Below, one piece after another: positions 25,990 to 35,532 of a stretch of DNA of 64,000 nucleotides; the stretch's first letter is position 1, and every line of letters starts with the position of its first letter. The position numbers were made by a program, and so were the translations under genes. The notes beneath the pieces were generated by a model that saw only the letters and a list, made by a program, of their open reading frames with translations, did no database searches and had not been told where the DNA came from. Source of the stretch: JASMHC01 sp964453855 (lineage in GTDB: Bacteria; Pseudomonadota; Alphaproteobacteria; Rhodobacterales; Rhodobacteraceae); the NCBI GenBank assembly GCA_964453855.1, contig CAYVRN010000006.1:5129-69128 (forward strand), read 5' to 3'.

Positions 25990-28177
25990 TCGTTGCCCCT
26001 TGGGGTGTCGTCAAGTGACCAATAATGGCCGCATGATATCCTGCTGACTTCAATTTCAGCAGCAAACCTACAGCGTGATCGGCATCGACCGCCGCCAAAA
26101 GCCCACCCGAAGTTTGTGGATCAAACAACAGATCACCGGTCACCCCCGACAAGCCGGTAAACGCTTCGGCCGCTTTAGCGTTGTCTTTAAAAATACTCGA
26201 CCGCACCCCAGCGTCGCACAACTCTTTTACACCGGAAAACAGAGGGATTTTTGACAACGTCAATTCGGCTCCGACGTCCGAGGCCTTACACATAGCCAAC
26301 AAATGCCCGCCCAAACCAAACCCGGTTACATCGGTCATGGCATGGGCAGCGGACAGTATCCGTGCAGCCTGGTCTTGCGGTCGCTGCAGTTCGTCTAACA
26401 GGGCAAGAATGTCTGCCCCCTTGGCCTGCGCTGCCATCTCGCCAGCCAGCAACGTGCCTGACCCAAGCGGGCGCGTCAGGATCAACGCATCACCTGGCTT
26501 CGCACCCGCAATGGTGATCGCCTGCTGTGACCCTTCCAAAGTTCCCGTCACAGTCAGACCAATCGTTGTTTCCGCCCCCAAGGACGTGTGCCCCCCGACA
26601 ATGGCCGCTCCGGATTGTCCGGCGATCGACTGAACCCCATCCATGATTTCGGTAAGAGTTCTGGCCTGTAAAGCGGCACTCATCCGCTCAAGCGTCAGAC
26701 TTACCAGAACCGATTGGGGGGTCGCGCCCATCGCCCAGACATCACCCATTGCGTGCACTGTTGCGATCCGCGCCATGCGCCAAGGGTCGCTGTCGAAGCT
26801 GCGAAGGTGGTCTACGGTGATCACCTGACGCTTGGTGCCGAAATCCAGCACAGCTGCGTCATCGCCTGCGTCCGTCAAAACGTCCGGGCGCGTCACCATT
26901 GGCAAAGCGTTCACCGCGCAAGACAGCGTGTCGGGGCCGACCTTGGCCCCACATCCACCGCAAAGGGGTTTGTCACCCAACACCTCGTCTACGCCCAAGG
27001 CCCTTTCCGGCAACGGGGCCGATGCCATCGCTGGCAAGAGCCGAAACTTGTCCATGAACTTCTGGTCAATCCGATCTTTCCAGCGCCAAAGGGCATGCCC
27101 TTGCGCCGTCATCGTAGCTTTCTCGGCCAGTGCGCGTTTTCCACCCAATGAGATCAGCTTGAGATAGGTTTTCTGAGGTCGGAACGATCGCATCTGACCG
27201 CCGGTCAAGCGGGCGCGCAGATTGCGCAACAGAACCGGAGCTGCGCGAACCGCGTAAACGCCAGCCTTCGGGCGGGGGGCGTGGGTCAGATGTGCGCAAT
27301 CCCCCGACGCAAACACGTCAGGATCATCAACACAGGCCAAGGTTCGATCGACCTTAATAAAGCCGTCCTGCAATGGCAGGTCCGTCGCCGCTACCCACTC
27401 GTGGGGTTTGGCTCCCGCCGACCCGCAGGTGAATGACGATGGGATCGTGTTGCCGTCTTCTAGGAACACTGCAGCATCGGACACCCGCAAAATTCTGGCA
27501 TTGAAAACTGTTGCGATCCCTGCTTGTTCCAGCGCTCGCCGCAGCTTGCGCTCGGTTGCCGGTTTCATGCCGCTCAGTGCTGACTGCGCCTCGATCAACG
27601 AAACTTGCGGCGTCACACCCACAGCTGTTAACGCATGTGACATGGCCATTGCCAGTTCTGCACCGCCAATACCCGCCCCGATCACAGCCACATCTGGCGA
27701 CGCCTCCCCATGCGCGGCTTTTTCAAGAAACGCCGCCCAACGCGAGGCATAGTGATCCAGCGGCTTCACCGGAATGCCGTGCTCGGGAAACCCGTCAATT
27801 TCGGGCATCCGCGAATGGATGCCTATGTCAATTGACGCGACATCATAAGCAATCGGCGGGCGCCCTTGGACCGTTACGGTTTTCGCCTGCCGGTCAATCG
27901 CTGTGGCTTCGCCAATGATCAACCGCGCGCCTGCAAAACGGCACAAGCGCACAAGATCAATATCCAGCTCATCCCGCGTGTAATGTCCGGCGATGTTACC
28001 CGGCAGCATTCCTGAATAGGCCGCCGTAGGTGCAGGATTAATGACCGTCAACCGCACCCCAGCCAAGGGCTTCATACCCCACATGCGCAAAACCAGCGCA
28101 TGGCTGTGGCCACCTCCGATCAGAACCAGATCGCGGGTTAGCGGGATAAGCGGGGTCATACCTTCGTCCTGTGCCAT
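25976..28177 (-). CDS. selD: Selenide, water dikinase fused to an FAD-dependent NADH dehydrogenase-like domain
   Basis: Makes selenophosphate from selenide and ATP. The 733-residue chain has an N-terminal pyridine nucleotide-disulfide oxidoreductase domain (about 1-370) with two dinucleotide-binding motifs (GGGHSH near 21 and IGAGIGGAE near 166), then a complete SelD domain (about 395-733). The SelD active site is Cys409 with Lys412 in GGCGAKVG; Cys is used, not selenocysteine. Other SelD marks: DAGDDAAVL and GGHTSLGAETTIGL. This fusion is known in several bacteria; the first domain may reduce selenium to selenide. Starts at 28177 or 28159 are both possible, each with an RBS. Confidence 0.95.
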   Translation of the reverse strand: MAQDEGMTPLIPLTRDLVLIGGGHSHALVLRMWGMKPLAGVRLTVINPAPTAAYSGMLPGNIAGHYTRDELDIDLVRLCRFAGARLIIGEATAIDRQAKTVTVQGRPPIAYDVASIDIGIHSRMPEIDGFPEHGIPVKPLDHYASRWAAFLEKAAHGEASPDVAVIGAGIGGAELAMAMSHALTAVGVTPQVSLIEAQSALSGMKPATERKLRRALEQAGIATVFNARILRVSDAAVFLEDGNTIPSSFTCGSAGAKPHEWVAATDLPLQDGFIKVDRTLACVDDPDVFASGDCAHLTHAPRPKAGVYAVRAAPVLLRNLRARLTGGQMRSFRPQKTYLKLISLGGKRALAEKATMTAQGHALWRWKDRIDQKFMDKFRLLPAMASAPLPERALGVDEVLGDKPLCGGCGAKVGPDTLSCAVNALPMVTRPDVLTDAGDDAAVLDFGTKRQVITVDHLRSFDSDPWRMARIATVHAMGDVWAMGATPQSVLVSLTLERMSAALQARTLTEIMDGVQSIAGQSGAAIVGGHTSLGAETTIGLTVTGTLEGSQQAITIAGAKPGDALILTRPLGSGTLLAGEMAAQAKGADILALLDELQRPQDQAARILSAAHAMTDVTGFGLGGHLLAMCKASDVGAELTLSKIPLFSGVKELCDAGVRSSIFKDNAKAAEAFTGLSGVTGDLLFDPQTSGGLLAAVDADHAVGLLLKLKSAGYHAAIIGHLTTPQGATIKCQ

Positions 28178-28252
28178 GCCCCTTGGTCAATCTCGAAAAG
28201 CTGGACCTTTCGCAGGGCTTCATGTCTTCTGCTCCTATCGGAGGGGACGGAT

Positions 28253-29953
28253 ATGAGCAACGCAACACTTGAGGACAGAATATCACAAGCCCGCGGGGAA
28301 CAACCCTGTGATCTGTTGCTAAAAGGCGGACAGGTTTTTGATGTTGTAACTGGTCACCTGATGCAGGCTGATGTTGCCATCTGTGGTGAATGGATCGTGG
28401 GTGTTGGAACAGGATACGAAGGCAAGGTAGAGCGGGATGTGTCTGGGCAGATACTTGTTCCCGGCTTCATTGACACCCACCTGCACATCGAAAGCTCGCT
28501 GGTTACACCATATGAATTCGACCGTTGTGTCTTGCCGCATGGCGTCACCACGGCCATTTGCGACCCGCATGAAATCTCGAATGTTTTGGGGACTGTGGGC
28601 ATTGAGTATTTCCTGAAAGCGTCGGATCACACGTTGATGGATATTCGCGTACAACTCTCCAGTTGTGTGCCGTCTTCGCATATGGAGACCTCGGGTGCGT
28701 GCATTCTGGCGCAGGATTTGGCACCCTTTGTCGACCATCCCAAAAGCCTTGGCTTGGCCGAGTTCATGAACTTTCCCGGTGTGATCCACCGCGACGCAGA
28801 GGTGATGGAAAAGCTAAACCTGTTCCAAGGCCGTCACATTGACGGCCACGCCCCTCAACTTAGCGGCAACGACCTGAACGCTTATATCTGCGGCGGCATT
28901 CGCACCGAACACGAGGCGACAACAGCCGAGGAAGCTATAGAGAAACTGCAAAAGGGGATGCGCATCCTGATCCGCGAGGGATCGGTCTCTAAAGATCTGA
29001 ACGCGCTTCAACCGGTTCTGACCGATCTGACCTCGGCTTATATGTGCCTGTGCACTGATGACCGAAACCCGCTGGACATCGCGGAAGAGGGGCATCTGGA
29101 TTACATGATCCGAACCCTGATTGCCAAAGGCTGCACGCCTTTGTCTGCTTATCGTGCTGCAAGCCTTTCGGGGGCCGAAGCGTTCGGGCTAAAGGATCGC
29201 GGTCAAATTGCGCCCGGAAAGCGTGCGGATATTGTGGCCATCGGTCAGCTAGAAAACTGCGATGTGCAGTCCGTCATAGCCGGCGGCGTTACCGTTGACG
29301 ACTCAGCCTTTGCATCTAGGGGCCACATCGAAGCCCCCGGTCGGAACAGCGTCAAACTCCGGCAAATACATCCTCAAGACTTCCGCCTAGCTGCGAACCA
29401 GTCGAAGACTGATGTGATCGGCATTGTCGAAGGTCGCATCATTACCGAGCACTTGCGTGAAGATGTTTCCGTATCGAACGGCGACAAGGCGCCAGACGTG
29501 TCGCGCGATCTCGCGCGGATTACTGTGATCGAACGTCACGGTAAAAACGGCAACATCGGCAACGGTCTGGTGCGTGGTTTCGAGATCAGGAAAGGCGCGA
29601 TCGGCTCAACTGTTTGCCATGATCATCACAATGTCGCTGTGGTGGGGGTGAACTATGATGACATGGCCCTTGCCGCAAACCGTCTGCGCGACATCCAAGG
29701 CGGGTTTGTCGTTGTGGCCGACGGTCAGGTGATGGCAGAGCTATCCTTGCCGATAGCGGGCCTGATGAGTGATTTGCCATACGAGCAGGTTCACGACCAT
29801 CTGGTTGATCTACGCCAAGCTGCGCAAGATATCGGCGTGACCCTAAAAGAGCCGTTCTTGCAACTGGCATTTCTTGCGCTTCCTGTGATCCCCGCACTGA
29901 AGATCACTGATCGCGGCATGGTGGATGTGAACAAGTTCGAAATTATCGCCTGA
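28253..29953 (+). CDS. ade: Adenine deaminase
   Basis: Metal-dependent amidohydrolase that converts adenine to hypoxanthine, 566 residues. It shows the metal ligands HLHIESSL, the HIDGHAPQLSG segment, IRTEHEATT, the CTDDRN motif and a C-terminal ADE domain with CHDHHNVAVVGVN. The start has a strong RBS GGAGGGGACG. It is divergent from selD with a 75-base gap and shares no operon. It would take up adenine from AMP nucleosidase or nucleic-acid turnover. Confidence 0.95.
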   Translation: MSNATLEDRISQARGEQPCDLLLKGGQVFDVVTGHLMQADVAICGEWIVGVGTGYEGKVERDVSGQILVPGFIDTHLHIESSLVTPYEFDRCVLPHGVTTAICDPHEISNVLGTVGIEYFLKASDHTLMDIRVQLSSCVPSSHMETSGACILAQDLAPFVDHPKSLGLAEFMNFPGVIHRDAEVMEKLNLFQGRHIDGHAPQLSGNDLNAYICGGIRTEHEATTAEEAIEKLQKGMRILIREGSVSKDLNALQPVLTDLTSAYMCLCTDDRNPLDIAEEGHLDYMIRTLIAKGCTPLSAYRAASLSGAEAFGLKDRGQIAPGKRADIVAIGQLENCDVQSVIAGGVTVDDSAFASRGHIEAPGRNSVKLRQIHPQDFRLAANQSKTDVIGIVEGRIITEHLREDVSVSNGDKAPDVSRDLARITVIERHGKNGNIGNGLVRGFEIRKGAIGSTVCHDHHNVAVVGVNYDDMALAANRLRDIQGGFVVVADGQVMAELSLPIAGLMSDLPYEQVHDHLVDLRQAAQDIGVTLKEPFLQLAFLALPVIPALKITDRGMVDVNKFEIIA

Positions 29954-30940
29954 TCACAGCATCGCCGGAATAACCTGATCCGGTGGGCGGTGCCCGTCGG
30001 CGAAGGTTTTGATGTTGATCAGAACCTTCTCGCCCATCTCGATTCGGCCTTCGACTGTGGCAGAGCCGATGTGCGGCAACAGCACGACATTATCCAACTC
30101 ACGCAAACGCGGATTGATTTGGCGGCCACGTTCCAGAACATCCAGACCGGCGCCGCTGATTTCGCGGTTGCGCAGCATCCGTGTCAGGGCGTTTTCGTCG
30201 ATCACCTCGCCGCGTGACGTGTTCACAATCACTGCATCGGGCTTCATCAGTTTCAAGCGCCGCGCGTTCATCAAGTGGAATGTCGAGGGCGTATGCGGAC
30301 AGTTGATCGAGATAATGTCCATGCGGGCCACCATCTGATCCAGACTTTCCCAATAGGTTGCCTCTAGCGCTTGCTCGGTTTCTTCCCGCAGACGTTTGCG
30401 GTTGTGATAGTGAACCTGCATTCCGAACGCATGGGCGCGACGTGCAACAGCCTGACCAACGCGGCCCATGCCCAAAATGCCCAATCTACGACCTGCCAAT
30501 CGTCCGCCCATTAAAGCGGTTGGCGACCAACCCTGCCAATTGCCCGACTGCATCACTGCCAAACCCTCGGGGATGCGGCGCACAACGGCCAAGATAAGCG
30601 CCATGGTCATATCAGCGGTGTCTTCCGTCACAACGTCCGGAGTGTTCGATACCAGAATGCCCCGCTGTCGGGCTGTGTGAACGTCGATGTGGTCAACGCC
30701 CGCCCCATAGTTGGCGATGAGTTTTAGCTTATCTCCGGCGGCAGCCAGCATCGGCGCATCAATCTGATCCATCAGGGTCGGCACAAGCACATCCGCAGAT
30801 TTCATTGCCGCGACCAGTTCGTCCCGGGTCATGGCCGTATCATCTTCGCGCAGCGTTACATCGAAAAGCTCCGACAGGCGTGTCTCAATGGGTTCCGGTA
30901 AGCGGCGGGTGATGACAACTTTCAAACGCTCGGAGGGCAT
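29954..30940 (-). CDS. D-isomer specific 2-hydroxyacid dehydrogenase (glyoxylate/hydroxypyruvate reductase type)
   Basis: NAD(P)-dependent 2-hydroxyacid dehydrogenase, 328 residues. Marks are NYGAGVDHIDVHTARQRG, the Rossmann motif LGILGMGRVGQAVARRA, the catalytic Arg in VNTSRGEVID, the Glu in GLDVLE and the His in LLPHIGSAT. By pattern it is nearest to glyoxylate/hydroxypyruvate reductases (GyaR/GRHPR), but D-lactate or formate dehydrogenase relatives cannot be excluded. Start with AGGAGCTTCGC. Its stop codon touches the stop of ade with no base between them. Confidence 0.85.
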   Translation of the reverse strand: MPSERLKVVITRRLPEPIETRLSELFDVTLREDDTAMTRDELVAAMKSADVLVPTLMDQIDAPMLAAAGDKLKLIANYGAGVDHIDVHTARQRGILVSNTPDVVTEDTADMTMALILAVVRRIPEGLAVMQSGNWQGWSPTALMGGRLAGRRLGILGMGRVGQAVARRAHAFGMQVHYHNRKRLREETEQALEATYWESLDQMVARMDIISINCPHTPSTFHLMNARRLKLMKPDAVIVNTSRGEVIDENALTRMLRNREISGAGLDVLERGRQINPRLRELDNVVLLPHIGSATVEGRIEMGEKVLINIKTFADGHRPPDQVIPAML

Positions 30941-31052
30941 GCGAAGCTCCTATGGCTTTTCTTTTGCTTTCTCTTAGGGTCAAAGTGGCGCATAGCGAAG
31001 CGGGGTACAAGCACCCTTTGAAACATTATTACCCAGTGACGGAGCTTTGGCA

Positions 31053-31550
31053 GTGAGACGTGGCGTTCTTGCGGTTTTTCTTTCGGTTTTGATGGTCGTG
31101 TCTGGCGGCTTGTACGCGCAAGAGCGCGGCCCTGTGACGAATCTGCCAATGCCCAGATTCGTGTCAATCAAGGCCTCCGAGGCCAATGTCCGCCGCGGTC
31201 CCAGTCTGACGCATCGGGTGGATTGGGTGTTCAAAGCGCGTGACCTGCCTGTTGAAATCGTCGCCGAGCATGGCCACTGGCGCAAAGTTCGCGACCGCGA
31301 CGGCGTGGGTGGATGGGTCCACCACGCGCTTTTGTCAGGGGTCAGAACGGCTCTTGTGGATGTGGATATGTCCGCGATGCGCACGCGCCCTGAGATCGGC
31401 GCCCCGATGCGGGCCCAGCTGGAACGGAACGTGGTTGGCCGCATTCAATCCTGCGACGGCACTTGGTGCCGTTTCGCAGCGGGGGGGTATCGTGGCTGGG
31501 TGCTCCAGACCGAAATCTGGGGCACCAAACCTGGCGAAGTGATCGAGTAA
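31053..31550 (+). CDS. Exported SH3-domain protein
   Basis: About 165 residues. The start is taken as GTG 31053 because GGAG at 31041 is 8 bases before it; a TTG at 31047 is too close. A Sec signal peptide (about 20 residues, ending YAQ) precedes two bacterial SH3-like repeats: SIKASEANVRRGPSLTHRV with HWRKVRDRDGVGGWVH, then VVGRIQSCDGTWCRFAAGGYRGWV. Such proteins bind cell-wall peptides or other ligands in the periplasm. The function is unknown. It is divergent from the dehydrogenase gene and ends 4 bases from the convergent ATPase gene. Confidence 0.8.
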   Translation: MRRGVLAVFLSVLMVVSGGLYAQERGPVTNLPMPRFVSIKASEANVRRGPSLTHRVDWVFKARDLPVEIVAEHGHWRKVRDRDGVGGWVHHALLSGVRTALVDVDMSAMRTRPEIGAPMRAQLERNVVGRIQSCDGTWCRFAAGGYRGWVLQTEIWGTKPGEVIE

Positions 31551-31554
31551 GAAG

Positions 31555-32634
31555 TCAGGCAGGGATGCGCTGACCCGTTTCGGTATCAAAGAACCGAAGC
31601 TCGTGTTTTGGAATGCCCAAACCCACTGTTTCACCCGAAATCGGTGTCTTGGCGGGAAGGCGCGCAGTCACCCTTTTTCCGGCCACATCAAACATCACGA
31701 ACAGATCAGCGCCCGTGTGTTCGATCATTGTCGGAGTCACATGCAGGTCGTTCCCTGCCGTCAAATCTTCGGGGCGAATACCCACCGAAACCGATGTGCG
31801 CTGGGCCAAAGCCGCCTTTGTATCGTCCGACAGTTCGATCTGTTGCCCATCTGCAAGCCGAAGCTGTGTCCCGGTCACATCAGCCGACAGAATGTTCATC
31901 GGTGGAGCCCCCATAAACTCGGCGACAAAGGTGTTTGCGGGCGAATTGTATATCTCGTCCGGCGTGCCAACTTGCTGAACATAGCCGTCCTTTAGCACAA
32001 CAATTTTTGTCGCAAGCGTCATCGCCTCGACCTGATCGTGGGTCACGTAAACGATCGTGGTTCCAGTTGCATCGTGCAGGCGTTTGATCTCGGCGCGCAT
32101 TTCCAGACGCAGCTTTGCGTCAAGGTTCGAAAGCGGCTCGTCAAACAAGAAAAGGGCTGGATCACGTACCAGTGCACGCCCCATGGCAACACGCTGACGT
32201 TGACCACCGGAAAGCTGGCTTGGTTTGCGGTCCAGCAGGTTTTGAATTTGCAAAAGAGATGCCGCAGCCCCCACCTTTTCGTCGATAACGGTTTTCGATT
32301 CGCGGCGAACTTTCATGCCAAAGGCCATGTTTTCGGCAACTGTCATGGTCGGATAAAGCGCATAGGATTGGAACACCATTGCGATGTCCCGATCTTTGGG
32401 CGGCAATTCCGTGACATCCCGCCCACCGATTTCGATGGCTCCGGCTGTTGTCGTTTCCAGCCCTGCGATGCAATTCAACAAAGTGGACTTGCCGCAGCCT
32501 GAGGGACCGACAAGCACCAGAAACTCGCCTGCCTTTGCGTCAACATTGATTTCGTGCAGAACCTGAACGTCGCCATAATCCTTTCGCAAACTGGATATCT
32601 TTAGGTTTTGACCTGGTTTGATAGGGGTATTCAT
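31555..32634 (-). CDS. Sugar ABC transporter ATP-binding protein (MalK/UgpC type)
   Basis: ATPase of the CUT1 sugar transporter family, 359 residues from the ATG at 32634, which has GGAG at the right distance. Walker A GPSGCGKST, signature LSGGQRQR, Walker B LFLFDEPLSNLDAKLR and His in VTHDQVEAMT are all present. A C-terminal MalK/TOBE region begins near residue 240 and carries the SVGIRPEDL motif. It lies 23 bases after a LacI-type regulator, and its transport partners are encoded divergently at 35533-39202. One such ATPase may also serve other sugar permeases. Confidence 0.92.
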   Translation of the reverse strand: MNTPIKPGQNLKISSLRKDYGDVQVLHEINVDAKAGEFLVLVGPSGCGKSTLLNCIAGLETTTAGAIEIGGRDVTELPPKDRDIAMVFQSYALYPTMTVAENMAFGMKVRRESKTVIDEKVGAAASLLQIQNLLDRKPSQLSGGQRQRVAMGRALVRDPALFLFDEPLSNLDAKLRLEMRAEIKRLHDATGTTIVYVTHDQVEAMTLATKIVVLKDGYVQQVGTPDEIYNSPANTFVAEFMGAPPMNILSADVTGTQLRLADGQQIELSDDTKAALAQRTSVSVGIRPEDLTAGNDLHVTPTMIEHTGADLFVMFDVAGKRVTARLPAKTPISGETVGLGIPKHELRFFDTETGQRIPA

Positions 32635-32657
32635 CGCTTTATCTCCAGTTTGTCCGG

Positions 32658-33686
32658 TCATTCCGCAGGGGCAGGGCCGGTCGAGTCGCGCACAATCAGT
32701 TCTGCGCGGGCTGTGTTTTGTAGGTCTTTGGCAGTTTTGCCCTCAAGTAACTCGCCGATCATGTCGGCCAAAGGCTGGCACGCGTCCCGCATCGGGGCGC
32801 GTGTTACCGTCAGGGGCGGATTAAATTCGATGGCGCGGGCCGTTGCGATGGCATCGTCATGGGCGACGACTGATACATCTTCCGGGCAGCGCAGCCCTTT
32901 TTGGCGCAGGCACTCATAAACTCCCGACGCAATCGGGGTCGAGGCGCAAAGAATCGCCGTTGGCGGATTTGGGGCGTCGAGCAATGTGTTTGCACAGTCA
33001 TATCCGAAACGTTCGGATTGCGGACCGTTTTTAATCCAGTCGTCGCTGGCAGTAATGCCGAAAGAGGAAAGTGTCTCTAGGAACCCACGGCGGCGATCCC
33101 GCGCAAAGGCAAGATCAGCGGGACCATTCATGAATGCGATTCTCTTATGTCCCAAATTTGCTAGCAACTTGGTTGCATCAGCTGCGGCCGCGTAGTTGTC
33201 GATGTCGAAAAAAGCATACTCAACATCGCCAGTTTCCGCTTTGCCGTGAACTGCGAAGGGAACCCCTTTTTTCTCTAGATAAGCGATACGCGGATCATTG
33301 CGGGTCGGACCCTGAATAATAAACCCGTCCACAGCACTTTTTTGTAACAACCTTCGGTATGGCGCGATTTGATCATCGCCAATATCCACCTGAAAAATCA
33401 AATCGAGGTCTTTCTCGGCCAGACGATGTGACAATCCACCGGTTACTTCAAAAAAGGTCGGATCAGCCGTTTGCTGCGGGGATAGTTTCAGGACAACGCC
33501 AATCATTCCGGATCTTCCGGACACCAGCCGTTGGGCTGTTTTATTTGGACGGTAGTTCATACGCTGAGCCGCTTCAGACACCCGTCTTTTTGTTTTGACG
33601 TTTACCTCGGGGAAATCATTCAGGGCACGGCTAACCGTCGCCGGGGAAAGCCCCAGCTCGGTTGCTATGTCTTTGAGTGTTGCCAT
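32658..33686 (-). CDS. LacI-family transcriptional regulator of the maltose/alpha-glucoside genes
   Basis: 342 residues. The N-terminal helix-turn-helix is MATLKDIATELGLSPATVSRALN with the LacI hinge YRPNKTAQRL following, then a periplasmic-binding-protein-like sensor domain with FDIDNYAAAAD and GPADLAFARDRRRGF. It is divergent from the alpha-glucosidase operon and first in a unit with the MalK-type ATPase. A TTAAAACGTTTTGA palindrome in the intergenic region is the likely operator. Repression lifted by an alpha-glucoside is an inference from layout; AglR of Sinorhizobium is the closest analogy. Confidence 0.9.
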   Translation of the reverse strand: MATLKDIATELGLSPATVSRALNDFPEVNVKTKRRVSEAAQRMNYRPNKTAQRLVSGRSGMIGVVLKLSPQQTADPTFFEVTGGLSHRLAEKDLDLIFQVDIGDDQIAPYRRLLQKSAVDGFIIQGPTRNDPRIAYLEKKGVPFAVHGKAETGDVEYAFFDIDNYAAAADATKLLANLGHKRIAFMNGPADLAFARDRRRGFLETLSSFGITASDDWIKNGPQSERFGYDCANTLLDAPNPPTAILCASTPIASGVYECLRQKGLRCPEDVSVVAHDDAIATARAIEFNPPLTVTRAPMRDACQPLADMIGELLEGKTAKDLQNTARAELIVRDSTGPAPAE

Positions 33687-33770
33687 TGCGACGCCTTAAA
33701 AATTTTGCAAGCGTTTTGAGAAACGCGAATTATCGTGATCATATGCCCAGTAAAATATGAAATCAATAAA

Positions 33771-33784
33771 TTAAAACGTTTTGA
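33771..33784. promoter_or_regulatory. Likely LacI-type operator before the alpha-glucosidase gene
   Basis: The 14-base palindrome TTAAAACGTTTTGA with a central CG matches the symmetric, CG-centred operators of LacI-family regulators. A weaker related site, TGCAAGCGTTTTGA at 33706-33719, sits near the regulator start. Both lie in the 158-base divergent region, so the regulator could act on both strands. Confidence 0.6.
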
Positions 33785-33844
33785 AAAATGAAATGACCTG
33801 TGTATGATCACCCCGAATCGGAATACTACTCATGGGTGACGTTG

Positions 33845-35470
33845 ATGAACGATTGGTGGAAGGGTGCGGTGGTCTATCAGGTCTATCCGCGCAGTTATCA
33901 GGACGATAACGGCGACGGGGTGGGTGACCTAAAAGGGATCACTCGGCGCTTGCCGCATATTGCGTCTCTGGGCGCGGATGCGGTTTGGCTTAGCCCGATT
34001 TTCACCTCGCCGATGAAGGACATGGGGTATGACGTGTCCGACTATTGTGACATTGATCCGCAATTCGGCACATTGTCGGATTTTGATGATCTGATCGCAA
34101 AGGCCCACGATCTTGGTCTAAAAATCATCATTGATCAGGTGTTATCACACACGTCAAACGAGCATCCTTGGTTTAAGGAAAGCCGTTCATCCAAAGATAA
34201 TGCGAAAGCCGACTGGTATGTCTGGGCTGAATGCAACGAAGACGGCACGCCGCCTAACAACTGGCCGTCGGTCTTTGGTGGCTCTGCGTGGGAGTGGGAC
34301 ACATCGCGCCGTCAGTATTACCTACACAACTTCCTGATCGAGCAGCCAGATCTGAATTTCCACAACACCGAGGTCCAAGACGCGCTTCTAGAGACAATGC
34401 GCTTCTGGCTGGACCGTGGTGTTGACGGTTTCCGCCTGGACACCGTTAACTTTTACTTCCACGACAAGCTTCTGCGCAACAACCCGCCCGAGCAGCGCGA
34501 TGATCCGCGCCCCGAGGTGAACCTCTACGGGATGCAAGATCATATTTTCTCGAAAACCCAACCTGAAAACATCGGCTTCCTTCAGCGTATGCGCGCGCTG
34601 TTAGATGAATACGAAGGCCGTACAATGGTCGGTGAAGTGGGCGAAGGGCGCCGCGCGGTCGAGGTGATGGCCGAATACACCAAAGGGAACGACCGCCTTC
34701 ACATGGCCTATTCCTTTGGCATGCTCAGCCCTGACTTCACAGCCAAACATTTCCGCAATCAAATTCAGGGCTTCTTTGATGGCGCGCCAGACGGTTGGCC
34801 ATGCTGGAGCTTCTCAAACCACGATGTGAAGCGCCACGTGACGCGTTGGTTGCCTCATGCCGCAAGCCAGGATGCCGTCGCCAAGCAGGCGATTTCGATG
34901 CTGGTCGGGTTCGAGGGCACGTTAGGTATTTATCAAGGTGAAGAAACCGGTCAGCTTGAAACTGTGATGGAGTATCACGAGCTGACTGATCCACCGGGCA
35001 TCCGTTTCTGGCCTGATGAAACTGGACGCGACGGATGCCGGACACCCATGGTCTGGGATGCCTCGGAAAATGGTGGCTTCAGCGATGTAAAGCCTTGGCT
35101 GCCTGTGAAAGCCCCGCAGCATGCGCGCAGCATTGCCTCGCAAGAGGGGCAGCAAGACAGCGTGCTTGAGCATTATCGCAGCGCTTTGTCTTTCCGCAAA
35201 GAGAACGAAACGCTGGTTTCCGGCAAGACCCGCTTCCTTGACGCGCCCGAGCCGATCCTTGCTTTCGTCCGGGGATCGGGCAGCGATGCCTTGCTTTGTG
35301 TTTACAACCTTTCGGCGGACACTGCCGAGATTTCGCTGACCGGGTTGGGTGACATGACCGGTCCAAGTCTTTTGGCGACGATTGATGGCAATGTGCTGTC
35401 GCTCGGGGCCAATGGCGCAGCTTTGATAAAGCCCGCCACCACTGGCGAAGCCTTTGCGCTTGCCAACTAA
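33845..35470 (+). CDS. aglA: Alpha-glucosidase (GH13)
   Basis: Cytoplasmic glycoside hydrolase, 541 residues from ATG 33845, since the family begins WWKGAVVYQVYPRSYQD; the upstream GTG at 33800 would add 15 unlikely residues and has no better RBS. Catalytic residues can be placed: nucleophile Asp in GFRLDTVNF, acid/base Glu in MVGEVGEG and stabilising Asp in FSNHDVKR. No signal peptide is seen, so it splits imported maltose or other alpha-glucosides inside the cell. It is followed by binding protein and permease genes, and faces the LacI-family gene. Confidence 0.93.
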   Translation: MNDWWKGAVVYQVYPRSYQDDNGDGVGDLKGITRRLPHIASLGADAVWLSPIFTSPMKDMGYDVSDYCDIDPQFGTLSDFDDLIAKAHDLGLKIIIDQVLSHTSNEHPWFKESRSSKDNAKADWYVWAECNEDGTPPNNWPSVFGGSAWEWDTSRRQYYLHNFLIEQPDLNFHNTEVQDALLETMRFWLDRGVDGFRLDTVNFYFHDKLLRNNPPEQRDDPRPEVNLYGMQDHIFSKTQPENIGFLQRMRALLDEYEGRTMVGEVGEGRRAVEVMAEYTKGNDRLHMAYSFGMLSPDFTAKHFRNQIQGFFDGAPDGWPCWSFSNHDVKRHVTRWLPHAASQDAVAKQAISMLVGFEGTLGIYQGEETGQLETVMEYHELTDPPGIRFWPDETGRDGCRTPMVWDASENGGFSDVKPWLPVKAPQHARSIASQEGQQDSVLEHYRSALSFRKENETLVSGKTRFLDAPEPILAFVRGSGSDALLCVYNLSADTAEISLTGLGDMTGPSLLATIDGNVLSLGANGAALIKPATTGEAFALAN

Positions 35471-35532
35471 GAATTGCACCGCCGACGCGCAATCGCCGAC
35501 GGTGCCTTAAAACCTTCAGGAGGAGAGAAACC

